Assembly (NCBI GenBank): GCA_003279105.1
Contig: QCBO01000001.1
Span: forward strand, 186,001 to 250,000
From: Prochlorococcus sp. AG-347-I19
GTDB lineage: Bacteria; Cyanobacteriota; Cyanobacteriia; PCC-6307; Cyanobiaceae
Direction of reading: 5' to 3'
Length of the DNA: 64,000 bases
The notes beneath the pieces were generated by a model. That model made no database searches. It worked only from the letters and a program-made list of their open reading frames with translations, and had not been told where the DNA came from. This document shows positions 19,576 to 29,058 of the stretch, one piece after another. The position numbers and the translations under genes were made by a program. The stretch's first letter is position 1, and each line of letters opens with the position of its first letter.

Positions 19576-19671
19576 ATGGATAGTTTTTCTTCATTAACTG
19601 TTATTCTGACAATAATTTTTATTGTAAGTCTTTATTTTTTATTTAGGGTCACTTCAAGTAGAAAGAATTAG
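19576..19671 (+). CDS. Single-helix membrane micro-protein, 31 residues
   Basis: The product is one hydrophobic helix (LTVILTIIFIVSLYFLF) with a basic tail SSRKN. It has the size and shape of photosystem low-molecular-mass subunits, but no known subunit matches. Function unknown. Confidence 0.4.
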   Translation: MDSFSSLTVILTIIFIVSLYFLFRVTSSRKN

Positions 19672-19691
19672 AAAATATTTTTACATCATAA

Positions 19692-19874
19692 TTAAATGAT
19701 CGGATCATCTCTTAGTAGTAAAACTGTATGTTTATTTAAACCATCATTAATCCATTCCTTATATTCTTCTATGACACAATTTTTATCAGAATTATCTAGT
19801 AGATTAATTCTTTGCTTTGCATTATCTAAAGCCAACTTGATACAAAATTTATAGTCATTTGAGTTTTCTTGCAT
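19692..19874 (-). CDS. Uncharacterised protein, 60 residues
   Basis: An acidic, helical small protein with two cysteines (KFCIKLAL, KNCVIEEY) that might bind a metal or form a disulfide. No signal peptide. Not recognised. It is isolated between plus-strand micro-ORFs. Confidence 0.5.
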   Translation of the reverse strand: MQENSNDYKFCIKLALDNAKQRINLLDNSDKNCVIEEYKEWINDGLNKHTVLLLRDDPII

Positions 19875-20017
19875 TTGTTTTTATTAAATATTAGTAAAAA
19901 TAATTTCTTATTCTGTATTTAAAAATACAATAATAAGCGTCGTTTTAATAAGAGTATCAAGCACTACGGAAGAATTTTTAATATATTTGAGAATATAATT
20001 TTTTAAACAAAAATCCT

Positions 20018-20212
20018 ATGTCCTACGAAGCAGGCAGTAAAGAATGTAGACATTTAATTGATGCCAAAGAAAGCCTTCTATCAACATTAGATGCGTTAAG
20101 TAATATACATTCGACAGATTTGATACAAATCCAAATTAAAGAAATTTACAATAAATTAGAGCAGATGCACGATAATAGAAAAAAAATAGAATCAACTACA
20201 AATTATCTTTAA
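20018..20212 (+). CDS. Uncharacterised helical protein, 64 residues
   Basis: Predicted all-helical with a coiled-coil-like second half (IQIKEIYNKLEQMHDNRKKI). One cysteine at residue 10. No family recognised. It converges with the 69-residue gene at 20223 with a 10-base gap. Confidence 0.5.
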   Translation: MSYEAGSKECRHLIDAKESLLSTLDALSNIHSTDLIQIQIKEIYNKLEQMHDNRKKIESTTNYL

Positions 20213-20222
20213 AATATTAAAA

Positions 20223-20432
20223 TTAACCGGAAGTTTTCAAAATTGGCTTTTTATCTTCGTTACTCTTTTTTGATAATAAATCCAATAAAGCATCAAGCTG
20301 TGCGAGTACTTCCTTTGCCTCATTAAGATCAGGCAACAAATCTTCTTTGATAAGCATTTGATGCATCTCTCTGAGCTCTAACCTTATATATCTAAGGTGA
20401 GAACATACTTCTTCTCTCTTAGTTGCACTCAT
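20223..20432 (-). CDS. Uncharacterised helical protein, 69 residues
   Basis: A soluble, mostly helical protein (CSHLRYIRLELREMHQML, then EAKEVLAQLDALLDLL), likely a helical hairpin. No signal peptide or known domain. Not recognised. Confidence 0.55.
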   Translation of the reverse strand: MSATKREEVCSHLRYIRLELREMHQMLIKEDLLPDLNEAKEVLAQLDALLDLLSKKSNEDKKPILKTSG

Positions 20433-20568
20433 ATTCCCTTAGTATTCTTTACATTATACAATACGATCTTTTTTGACTCCCATAACAATTTTGTTAAATT
20501 GAAAAATTATTTCAAATCTCATAACATTTCAAAATCTTTTAAAGTCTCGTTGTAGTAGTATATCTTTC

Positions 20569-20742
20569 ATGAAAAAGAAAAATTCAAAAAAAAATCAAAC
20601 TAATTCAAATTTAAAAGATCAAAAATTAGGTGAAACAAAAAATTCTGCAAAATTAGTACTGTTTGTTTTCGGGATAGGTCCAATTATTGGCATAATAATA
20701 TTTTTATACAGTAAAGGATTTTTTAATTCACCAAATATTTAA
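20569..20742 (+). CDS. Small membrane protein, 57 residues
   Basis: A basic, Asn/Lys-rich N-terminus of about 28 residues is followed by one membrane helix with a Gly-Pro kink (VLFVFGIGPIIGIIIFLY) and a short tail. Topology N-in by the positive-inside rule. Not recognised. Confidence 0.5.
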   Translation: MKKKNSKKNQTNSNLKDQKLGETKNSAKLVLFVFGIGPIIGIIIFLYSKGFFNSPNI

Positions 20743-20794
20743 AACTATAGTAATTAAGACTAATTCAAAATTATTTATTCAAATTAAAAAATAT

Positions 20795-20998
20795 TTATTG
20801 AAATTTTTTTAATGAAAATATCCTAAATTCTGCAATTTTTCTGGCATTTTCTGGATTAGAAATTAAAAAAGGGTGATCTGATAAAAGTTCAAATACCTTA
20901 TTTATCTTTAATCGTATATCATCGCAATCAGTCTTTTCCCATTCCTCATCAAACGACATTGCAAAGCTATCAGCATTATCATATAATTTGTCTCTCAT
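20795..20998 (-). CDS. Uncharacterised protein, 67 residues
   Basis: An acidic N-terminal half (DEEWEKTDCDDIR) leads into a more hydrophobic helical C-terminus (INKVFELLSDHPFLI). No signal peptide or domain recognised. It is transcribed away from the ribbon-helix-helix-like gene. Confidence 0.5.
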   Translation of the reverse strand: MRDKLYDNADSFAMSFDEEWEKTDCDDIRLKINKVFELLSDHPFLISNPENARKIAEFRIFSLKKFQ

Positions 20999-21224
20999 AA
21001 TATATAGAATTTAAATTAAAAAATATTTCAGAAACCGACACAATCTGAAAGAGTAATCAGAAGAAGCATATAAAACTAAATTCATGAATATTAAAGAAAT
21101 AACCTTTATAAGTGTTATTGATAATTATACTTTAATCTCATTATTAATATTTACATTTGATTATTATTTTTAAATCTGATTATATTTGACAGAAGTGTTA
21201 CAATATCGACATATGTAAAGTCTC

Positions 21225-21593
21225 ATGGAAAATAAAGTTAAAAGAATAGGATATCTCCCTAGAAAGAGAGTACTTGAAATTATTGATGAAATATCCAAAA
21301 GCGAATCTATAAGTAGATCTAAGGTAGTTGGAATATTAGTTGAGGAAGCATTAGATGCCAGAGGAATTGCAAATTTTGGATATAGTAATACCAGTAAGTC
21401 AAATATATATAAGTCGGATAATTTTAAAAATCTCCAAAATGAGAATGCCCACCTAAAAGATACCGAAGATGAATTTGTTGATGATAGTGGTTACACAGTT
21501 TCATCTCACAAAACTTTAGACCGCTCAATATCATCTGCAGATATTGAATTAGCAAATAAAATAAATATTCTTAAGGAATCAGGATTAATATGA
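21225..21593 (+). CDS. Ribbon-helix-helix-like DNA-binding protein, 122 residues
   Basis: Residues 3-48 (VKRIGYLPRKRVLEIIDEIS, then SRSKVVGILVEEAL) look like a short beta strand followed by two helices, as in CopG/Arc-type regulators. The remaining 70 residues are polar and probably flexible. The 21-base dyad TTACA-N11-TGTAA (21198-21218) ends 6 bases before the start codon and would be a natural autoregulatory operator. DNA binding is inferred from pattern only. Confidence 0.5.
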   Translation: MENKVKRIGYLPRKRVLEIIDEISKSESISRSKVVGILVEEALDARGIANFGYSNTSKSNIYKSDNFKNLQNENAHLKDTEDEFVDDSGYTVSSHKTLDRSISSADIELANKINILKESGLI

Positions 21594-21724
21594 CTTTTAT
21601 TGAGTAATTATTTTATTTTTTAATGCATAACATTGGATCATTGATTATTCTTAGTCAAGAAAAATATTCTTTTTACATAATTTGAATATTTAATCATTTC
21701 TAATATTAATTCTGTAATTAAAAA

Positions 21725-23044
21725 ATGAAAGATATTAAATGTCCTTCATGCGGAAAAACTTTCCGAATTGATCCCAGCAGCTTTGAAGAAATACTTCTTC
21801 AGATAAAAGACGAAGAATTTAACAAACAAATAAAAGAAAGACTTATCTTGGTTGAAGAAGATAATAAAAAAGCTTTAGAAATTTTAAAACGTGAGTTAAA
21901 AATACAGTTAATAGAGCAAAATCGCATTAAAGAATCTGAGATCCAAACTCTTGAATCTAAATTAAAAATAGCTGAAGAAAAAAAAACAAATGCTCTCAAT
22001 GATTTAAAAAACCAAGCAACAAATAAAATTAATACATTGAATAATGAATTAATCAAGTTGAAGGATGAAATCAAAAACCAGTCTTTAATTTCAGAATTAT
22101 CTTTAAAAAACAAAGTAAGTGAAGCTGTTAATAATTTAGAAAAAGAGAACTCTTCACTAACAAATTCCATTGAAAAGATGAAACTTGAACATTCAATTAA
22201 TGAAAAATTAATTGAAGAAAAGTTTAAAAGCAAAATTAGTGAAAGAGACCTGACTATTCAAGAGTTAAGAGAAATGAAGTCTAGATTATCTACAAAGATG
22301 GTAGGGGAAACCTTAGAAATCCATTGCGAAACCCAATTTAATCTTAATCGTGCGTCTTCGTTTAAAAACTCATATTTCGAAAAGGATAATGATGCCTCTT
22401 CGGGAAGTAAAGGGGACTATATATTTAGAGAATTTGATGAAAATAAAACAGAAATAGTATCAATAATGTTTGAAATGAAGAATGAAAGTTTAAATGGAAC
22501 TAATAAAAGAAAAAACGAAGACTTCTTAAAAGAATTAGATAAAGATAGAAGGCAAAAATCTTGTGAATACGCAGTGCTCGTATCCCTTCTAGAACCAGAT
22601 AGTGAACTATATAATGCTGGCATAGTAGATGTTTCTCATAGATTTCCAAAGATGTATGTCATAAGACCGCAATTTTTCTTGCCCATTATTTCTCTGTTAA
22701 GAAATGCATCTATGGAAACCTTAAAATATAAATCACAAATTGATTTGATGAGACGCGAGAATTACGACATAACTAATTTTGAAAGTACTCTTGAGCAGTT
22801 CAAAAATGCAGTAGGTAAAAATGTTTCACTTGCCCAGGATAGATTTAATGATGCAATTTCAGAAATTGATAAATCAATAACCCATTTACAAAAAACCAAA
22901 GAAGCTTTAATTCTTTCGAAAAAACATCTTTTATCTGCTGACAGCAAATCTCAAGATTTGACAGTAAAGAAATTAACTAGAAATAACCCAACCATGAAGA
23001 AAAAGTTTAATGATTTAAATAATTTCGAAGATGAAGTTGCTTAA
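21725..23044 (+). CDS. DUF2130 protein with nuclease-like core
   Basis: A 439-residue protein. It opens with one CxxC (KCPSCGKTF, residues 5-13), then a long coiled coil (about 25-190), then a globular domain GETLEIHCETQF, GSKGDYIFREFDEN and IVSIMFEMKNE (195-254). D231 and E250-x-K252 have the spacing and beta-strand setting of a PD-(D/E)xK nuclease site, with E198 as a possible first acidic residue. The overall layout recalls RmuC-like proteins. The DUF2130 assignment rests on the LEIHCETQF...EMKNE block; nuclease activity is inference. It precedes the DNA-repair operon. Confidence 0.7.
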   Translation: MKDIKCPSCGKTFRIDPSSFEEILLQIKDEEFNKQIKERLILVEEDNKKALEILKRELKIQLIEQNRIKESEIQTLESKLKIAEEKKTNALNDLKNQATNKINTLNNELIKLKDEIKNQSLISELSLKNKVSEAVNNLEKENSSLTNSIEKMKLEHSINEKLIEEKFKSKISERDLTIQELREMKSRLSTKMVGETLEIHCETQFNLNRASSFKNSYFEKDNDASSGSKGDYIFREFDENKTEIVSIMFEMKNESLNGTNKRKNEDFLKELDKDRRQKSCEYAVLVSLLEPDSELYNAGIVDVSHRFPKMYVIRPQFFLPIISLLRNASMETLKYKSQIDLMRRENYDITNFESTLEQFKNAVGKNVSLAQDRFNDAISEIDKSITHLQKTKEALILSKKHLLSADSKSQDLTVKKLTRNNPTMKKKFNDLNNFEDEVA

Positions 23045-23138
23045 TTAAAAGTGTTTTTGAAATTAATAATAGTTAAAAATATATTTAATTTATTACTTAT
23101 AAATTAGTATAAATAATAAATTACATGGAAAAAAAATA

Positions 23139-23420
23139 ATGTCTATCAACACTCCTATTTTTAGTATTGCCAAAGATCTAAATGTCGAAAGTAATAGAAT
23201 ATTATTAGCCTGCAAGAAACTTGGAATCAACGCAAAAGGTGCGACAAAAAGATTAAATGAAGAAGAATTAAAAAAAATTAAAAGTTATTTTGAAACGGGA
23301 AAAAATGTTTCAGATGAAGTGATCAACTTAAATAAAGTTAAAACCAAAAGCAGTTCTAAAAAAATTGTAGAAAATGTAAAGATAAAATATTTTGCAAACA
23401 GACTTATTCGCAAATCTTAA
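23139..23420 (+). CDS. Small protein with an IF2 N-terminal-like domain
   Basis: The first 50 residues (FSIAKDLNVESNRILLACKK, LGINAKGATKRLNEEE) match the IF2_N fold seen at the N-terminus of bacterial initiation factor 2: short helices with SIAKxLN and a KKLGI turn. The rest is a lysine-rich tail. The rest of IF2 is absent, so this is a stand-alone domain that could bind RNA or the ribosome. Function unknown. Confidence 0.5.
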   Translation: MSINTPIFSIAKDLNVESNRILLACKKLGINAKGATKRLNEEELKKIKSYFETGKNVSDEVINLNKVKTKSSSKKIVENVKIKYFANRLIRKS

Positions 23421-23505
23421 ATAAAAATAATTTTTTCTAATCACTTAAAGAAATAAGCCACAGAAGAAAAAATTAATAATTTATCATAAGTAAAAATACT
23501 TACAA

Positions 23506-23910
23506 ATGAGCATAAGCAAAATTTTAAATTCTCTTGAAGAATCTTGGCAAAGAGATAACATTCTTCTTAATATAAAGAAAGGTTTAGGAACAGATGAAAT
23601 AGTTAGTGAATTTCTTGTTAAAAACGAAAGCCAAATTAAAGAATTAAACTCTTTATTAAAACCTAAAGATATTGATTTATTAAATCAAGTAGAAAAACTA
23701 TCAACTTGTGAATCTAAATTAATAAATGAGATTAAAAATTTAAATTACTTAGAAAATAATCATATATTGAATCAGAAAAAAATTGTGTCATCTAAAAGAG
23801 GTTCTCATAACAAAATTAGTTCATTCATGATTAATTGGAGTAACAAATTTGTAGTTATTGCTTTACTAACAATTTCAGCCATAGCTCTATCAAAACAAGC
23901 GATGGCATAA
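23506..23910 (+). CDS. Tail-anchored-type helical protein, 134 residues
   Basis: Residues 1-105 are soluble and helical; the end (NKFVVIALLTISAIALSKQAMA) is one hydrophobic helix at the extreme C-terminus, so the protein may be tail-anchored. It lies 35 bases before the ligase-associated exonuclease gene and could be the first gene of that transcript. No family recognised. Confidence 0.55.
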   Translation: MSISKILNSLEESWQRDNILLNIKKGLGTDEIVSEFLVKNESQIKELNSLLKPKDIDLLNQVEKLSTCESKLINEIKNLNYLENNHILNQKKIVSSKRGSHNKISSFMINWSNKFVVIALLTISAIALSKQAMA

Positions 23911-23945
23911 TTAGCTAAATTAACTTCATTGAAAGAGATGTAGTT

Positions 23946-24932
23946 TTGAGAACTAAACAAGAATATTTAATTAGATATAAAGATGGAAATCTTTATTGTG
24001 AACTTGCTGATATTTGGATTGATCCAAGCAAGCCAGTAAAAAAGGCTTTAATAACCCATGCTCATTTTGATCACTTTACATTTGGCTGTGATGAATACAT
24101 TTCTACTGAGGAGACTGCAATACTTCTTAAAGAAAGATTTGGAGATAATATCAAAATTAAGACTTTTGAATATGGAGAAGAATTTAAGATAAATGGCATC
24201 AATATTTCTTTTCATCCATCAGGTCACATCCTTGGATCTAGTCAAATAAGATTTATTTTTGCTGAGGAAAAATGGCTAATTTCTGGTGACTTTAAGCTTC
24301 AAAAAGATGAGACTTGCAAACAATATGAAATAGTAAAAACTGATTATTTAATAAGTGAATGTACTTTTGGTTTACCAATATTTAAGTGGGATGACTCAAA
24401 TAAAATAGCAAATGATATTTCAAAATGGATAACTAATTCACCAGAAAAAACTTCTTTACTTTTCTGCTATTCACTTGGAAAAGCTCAGAGATTATTAAAC
24501 GAAATTAGTCAAACAAACTTTAAAGGGGATATTTATTCCCATGGCAGTATTAATAAAATGAATAATATTTATAAAAAACTTGGAATTGATATTAAAGATA
24601 CTATAAAAATCGAAAATAAAAAAAAGATTGATGAACTTAAAGGAAGTCTAATATTATTGCCGCCATCTTTAAGTAAGGGCTCTTATTTAAAAAATTTCAA
24701 AAATATTCAAACAGCTTTTGCGAGTGGATGGATGTCAATAAGAGCTCTAAGAAAAAGATCAGGATATGATAAGGGATTCCCAATCTCTGATCATGCAGAT
24801 TGGGATGGGATTCTGGAATTAGTAAAAAAGTCTGAAGCAAAAAATGTATTTTTTCATCATGGAGATAGTGAAGCTTTAAGTAAATTTTTAATTGAAAAGG
24901 AATCAATAAATGTTCTTTTCTTCGGTAAATAA
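23946..24932 (+). CDS. Ligase-associated DNA exonuclease (metallo-beta-lactamase fold)
   Basis: A 328-residue protein starting at TTG. The beta-lactamase-fold metal motif is ITHAHFDHFTFG, followed by FHPSGHILGSSQ, ISGDFKL and PISDHADWDGI, which place it with the beta-CASP exonuclease group found next to bacterial ATP-dependent ligases. It would trim DNA ends before sealing. It is first in a tightly packed operon: 2-base gap to the ligase gene. Confidence 0.9.
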   Translation: MRTKQEYLIRYKDGNLYCELADIWIDPSKPVKKALITHAHFDHFTFGCDEYISTEETAILLKERFGDNIKIKTFEYGEEFKINGINISFHPSGHILGSSQIRFIFAEEKWLISGDFKLQKDETCKQYEIVKTDYLISECTFGLPIFKWDDSNKIANDISKWITNSPEKTSLLFCYSLGKAQRLLNEISQTNFKGDIYSHGSINKMNNIYKKLGIDIKDTIKIENKKKIDELKGSLILLPPSLSKGSYLKNFKNIQTAFASGWMSIRALRKRSGYDKGFPISDHADWDGILELVKKSEAKNVFFHHGDSEALSKFLIEKESINVLFFGK

Positions 24933-24934
24933 AT

Positions 24935-26575
24935 ATGAGCTTAAAAAATTTTTCAGAATTATTTATAGATTTAGATTCAAGTAACAGTACAAATAATAAA
25001 ATTGAAGTTTTAAAGAATTATTTTTTATCTAATGATCCAATAGATAATTCATGGGCGATATATTTACTGACAGGTAAAAATAATAAGAGATTTATTAGTG
25101 GAAGATATTTAAAAAATCTTTTTTCTCAAATATATGAATATCCAGAATGGTTAATTGATACTTGTTATCTAAAAGTTGGTGATTCTGCTGAGGTAATAAC
25201 GTTATTACTTAAAAATAAAAGTACTAGCAGAAAAAAGAAATTATCAAATATAAGTCTCAATGAATTACTTAGCAAAACAATACCTGATTTATCAAAACTT
25301 AATGAGGAAGAGAAAAATTTACAAATAAAAAATATTTGGGAAACATTACCTGAAGATAACCATCTAATTTTCAATAAAATTCTTACAGGCACTTTTAGAG
25401 TAGGAGTCTCTATAGGATTAATCACAAAATCAATATCAAAACTAATTAATATTGATGAAGAGATTATTTCCCATAGGTTGATGGGGAATTTTGAGCCTTC
25501 AATTGATTCATATGAATTTTTAATTAACAAGAATATCAATCTTCAAGAGTTAAATTCCAAACCATTTCCATTTCTACTGGCGAATACATTTGAAGATAAA
25601 ATCTTAAAACATTCAATAAATGATTTTCAATTTGAATGGAAATACGACGGTATAAGGATTCAATTAATTAAAAGATCAGGCAATGTTTCGTTATGGACAA
25701 GAGGGCAAGAATTAGTCAATGAATCTTTCCCAGAATTAGTAGAAAAAATGTTGGATATAAAAGATGATTTTGTTCTTGATGGGGAATTATTGGTTTGGAA
25801 TTTTAAAGAACAAATTGCCTTTGATTTTTCTTTACTTCAAAAAAGAATAAATAGAAAGTCTCCTACTAGATCTATCCAAATAAAATATCCAATTATTTTT
25901 ATTGGTTATGATCTTATAGAGATTAATGGAAGAGATATAAGAGAAATTAAATTAGAAAATAGAAGAATTGAGTTAGAGAAATATTTTTCAAAATGGCAAA
26001 TTAAAACTAAGAATAATATCTCTGATATTTTCAAAATATGTGATTTAATCTTTCCTAAAGATTGGGCTGATGTTCTAATATATAAAGAAAAATCTCGAGA
26101 AAATAATACTGAAGGATTATTAATTAAGAAAAAAACTTCTATATACTCCTCTGGTAGAAAGAAAGGTATTTGGTGGAAATATAAAGTTGATCCTATGCAA
26201 CTGGATGCTGTTCTAATTTATGCTAAGGGCGGTAGCGGTAGAAGAGCTGGTCTCTATACAGATTACAGTTTTGCATTATGGAAAGACAAAGAATTAATTA
26301 AATTTGCAAGTGCATATTCTGGTTTAACGAATATTGAGATTAAAGAGCTAGACAAATGGATAAGAAAAAATACAATAGAAAAATTTGGTCCTGTTCGATC
26401 GTTAAAACCAGAAATGGTATTCGAAATATCTTTTGAGAAAATACAAATTTCTAAACGTCATAAGTCAGGCATAGCAGTACGATTTCCAAGAATAACCAAA
26501 TGGAGAAAAGATAAAAATATTAATGATGCAGATAGCCTAGAGAATGCTTATGAACTAATGAAAAAAATGTCATGA
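24935..26575 (+). CDS. ATP-dependent DNA ligase (LigB/LigC type)
   Basis: A 546-residue ligase. Residues 1-215 form the helical DNA-binding domain. The nucleotidyltransferase site is EWKYDGIRIQ with catalytic Lys236, followed by LDGELLVWN (motif III) and GLLIKKKTS (motif IV). The OB domain carries WWKYKVDPMQLDAVLIYA (motif V/Va). Bacterial ATP ligases of this kind serve repair while NAD-dependent LigA serves replication. It overlaps the helicase gene by 4 bases. Confidence 0.95.
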   Translation: MSLKNFSELFIDLDSSNSTNNKIEVLKNYFLSNDPIDNSWAIYLLTGKNNKRFISGRYLKNLFSQIYEYPEWLIDTCYLKVGDSAEVITLLLKNKSTSRKKKLSNISLNELLSKTIPDLSKLNEEEKNLQIKNIWETLPEDNHLIFNKILTGTFRVGVSIGLITKSISKLINIDEEIISHRLMGNFEPSIDSYEFLINKNINLQELNSKPFPFLLANTFEDKILKHSINDFQFEWKYDGIRIQLIKRSGNVSLWTRGQELVNESFPELVEKMLDIKDDFVLDGELLVWNFKEQIAFDFSLLQKRINRKSPTRSIQIKYPIIFIGYDLIEINGRDIREIKLENRRIELEKYFSKWQIKTKNNISDIFKICDLIFPKDWADVLIYKEKSRENNTEGLLIKKKTSIYSSGRKKGIWWKYKVDPMQLDAVLIYAKGGSGRRAGLYTDYSFALWKDKELIKFASAYSGLTNIEIKELDKWIRKNTIEKFGPVRSLKPEMVFEISFEKIQISKRHKSGIAVRFPRITKWRKDKNINDADSLENAYELMKKMS

Positions 26576-29058
26576 AAAATATTACGAAAAATAATAAGCA
26601 AAATAATTTAATTTCTAAAATTAAACAGTTTTTCTCCATAAATGAATGGGAGCCACTACCCTATCAGATCGAATCTTGGGAAGCATTTTTAAATGGAGAG
26701 AGTGGAATAATACAAGTTCCTACTGGATGCGGCAAAACTTATGCTGCATTAATGGGTCCTCTATCAAAGATAGAAGATCCCAAAAATAATAAAAGTGTGA
26801 ATATATTATTAATTACCCCTTTAAAAGCATTAAGTAGAGATCTAAAAAATTCCATACAATTAGCAGCTTTGCATTTTAATAAAGAAATCAGTGTTGAAAT
26901 TAGGAACGGGGATACAACCCCATATGAAAAGAAAAAGCAACTAGCTAAACCACCTAATATTCTTATTACCACTCCAGAGTCTTTATCTCTTTTACTTTCT
27001 AATAAAGAATCTAATAATATGTTTAAGGAGTTGTCATCAATAATTATTGATGAATGGCATGAATTGATGGGTAGTAAAAGAGGAAACCAGTGCGAGTTAT
27101 CTTTAAGTTGGCTAAGAGGTAATATAAAAAATTTACAAATTTGGGCAATGTCTGCAACTATTGGGAATATTGAGGAAGCAGCAACAGCAATAGTTGGCAT
27201 GAGCGCTATTAAACCCAAAATTATAAGTACAAATATTCAAAAAGAGATCGAAATTATAAGTGTTTTACCAGAGGAGGAAACTACCTTTCCATGGAGTGGG
27301 CATCTTGGGATTAGAAGTCATTCTTCACTATTAAAAATACTAGATAAAAATAAAAGCACCTTATTATTCACCAATACGAGAAATCAATCTGAAAGATGGT
27401 ATCAATGTCTTAAATTTTTTCTCCCAGAGATGGAAGACAAAATTGCACTTCATCACGGCTCCCTGGATAAAGAAGATAGAAAAAGAGTTGAAGAAGGGGT
27501 TAAAGACGGATTAATAAAATGGGTAGTCTGCACCAGCTCGTTAGATTTGGGAGTTGACTTCCAACCTGTAGATCAAATAGTTCAAATTGGTAGTGCAAAG
27601 AATTTAGCTAGACTTATCCAAAGAGCTGGAAGAAGTGCTCATAGACCAGGTGGAAAATCAAAAATAATTTTTATGCCTACTAATTCTTTAGAGTTATTAG
27701 AGATTAGTGCAATGAGAAGAATAATAAAAAGTGGTATATCTGAGGAAATTAGACTTCCCGAATTATCTTATGATGTGCTTCTACAACATTTAATAAGTTT
27801 GGCATGTGGAAATGGTTTTGATCCGAAAATTGAGAAAGATAGAATTAAAAATTGCTGGAGTTATAGAAACCTAAAAGATCAAGATTGGAATTGGTGTCTT
27901 GACTTTTTAGAATATGGAGGAAAATGTCTGAAAGCATACCCAAAATATAAAAAGATAGTTAAAGAAGAATCACAAAATAATAATGAAAACTTTAAATATT
28001 TTGTAAAGGACAAATCATTAATAAGAATGCATAAGTTCAATATTGGGACAATTACAAGTGACAAATTTGTGAATGTCAAATATATGAAAGGTAAATCTTT
28101 AGGTAATTTAGAGGAGAATTTTGCTTCAAAATTAAATCCCGGGGATACATTTTACTTTGCTGGCAAAATGCTTCAATTTGTAAGAATAAGAGATATGATT
28201 TTATACGTTAAAAAATCAACAAAAAAAAGTTCTTTAATTCCTGCATGGGTTGGAGGTCAAATGGCAATTTCTGATCTACTTTGTGAGAGTTTGAGAAAAG
28301 AAATAGATATATGCAACGAACTAGAAAATTATGATTGCTTAAATCCTGAACTCAATTCATTACGCCCAATATTGAAGAAACAAAAAGTTCTTTCAAATAT
28401 TCCAAAGAAAGATGAATTCCTTATAGAAATATATAAAACCAAGGATTTATCAAATCTTTTTGTTTTTACACTTGATGGCAAATTTGTAAATGAAGGAATT
28501 GCATTCTTATGGGCTTTGAGATTGGCAAAATTAAAACAATCTACATTTAGTATTACTGCTAATGATTTTGGATTCAGCTTAACTACTGCAGAAGATTATG
28601 ATTTTTCCATAATAAAAAAAGAATCTGATTACTTTTTGAATAACAAAAAATTAGAAGAAGATTTAGAAAATGCAATTAATTTTTCAGAATTAACAAAACG
28701 TAGATTTAAAAATATTGCCCAAATAAGTGGACTAGTAAATCAAAATAATCCAACCAAAACAAAAACTTCTTCCCAACTTCAAATAAGTTCAAGTCTTTTC
28801 TACGATGTCTTTACTAAATATGAAGAAGGCCATCTTTTGATAAAACAATCGCATCAAGAAGTTAAAGAATATCAATTAGAAAATAAAAGAATATCTAGAT
28901 CATTAGAAAGATTAAAAAATTTAAAAATAGTATTAAACGAGATAAAAACTCCAACTCCTTTTGCTTTCCCTTTACTAGTTGAAAGACTTAAAAATACTTT
29001 AAGCAATGAGCCAATAGAAAAAAGAGTAGAAAAACTTATAAAAAAATATAGTGATTAA
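26572..29058 (+). CDS. Ligase-associated DEXH-box helicase (Lhr-like)
   Basis: An 828-residue superfamily 2 helicase. Motifs: QVPTGCGKTYAAL (Walker A), IIIDEWHEL (DEWH), MSATIGN (motif III), CTSSLDLGVDF (motif V) and QRAGRSAHRPG (motif VI), with Lhr-type winged-helix and beta-barrel domains in the C-terminal 400 residues. It likely unwinds or remodels branched DNA ahead of the exonuclease and ligase. The 4-base overlap with the ligase and zero gap to the next gene show a coupled operon. Confidence 0.93.
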   Translation: MKNITKNNKQNNLISKIKQFFSINEWEPLPYQIESWEAFLNGESGIIQVPTGCGKTYAALMGPLSKIEDPKNNKSVNILLITPLKALSRDLKNSIQLAALHFNKEISVEIRNGDTTPYEKKKQLAKPPNILITTPESLSLLLSNKESNNMFKELSSIIIDEWHELMGSKRGNQCELSLSWLRGNIKNLQIWAMSATIGNIEEAATAIVGMSAIKPKIISTNIQKEIEIISVLPEEETTFPWSGHLGIRSHSSLLKILDKNKSTLLFTNTRNQSERWYQCLKFFLPEMEDKIALHHGSLDKEDRKRVEEGVKDGLIKWVVCTSSLDLGVDFQPVDQIVQIGSAKNLARLIQRAGRSAHRPGGKSKIIFMPTNSLELLEISAMRRIIKSGISEEIRLPELSYDVLLQHLISLACGNGFDPKIEKDRIKNCWSYRNLKDQDWNWCLDFLEYGGKCLKAYPKYKKIVKEESQNNNENFKYFVKDKSLIRMHKFNIGTITSDKFVNVKYMKGKSLGNLEENFASKLNPGDTFYFAGKMLQFVRIRDMILYVKKSTKKSSLIPAWVGGQMAISDLLCESLRKEIDICNELENYDCLNPELNSLRPILKKQKVLSNIPKKDEFLIEIYKTKDLSNLFVFTLDGKFVNEGIAFLWALRLAKLKQSTFSITANDFGFSLTTAEDYDFSIIKKESDYFLNNKKLEEDLENAINFSELTKRRFKNIAQISGLVNQNNPTKTKTSSQLQISSSLFYDVFTKYEEGHLLIKQSHQEVKEYQLENKRISRSLERLKNLKIVLNEIKTPTPFAFPLLVERLKNTLSNEPIEKRVEKLIKKYSD

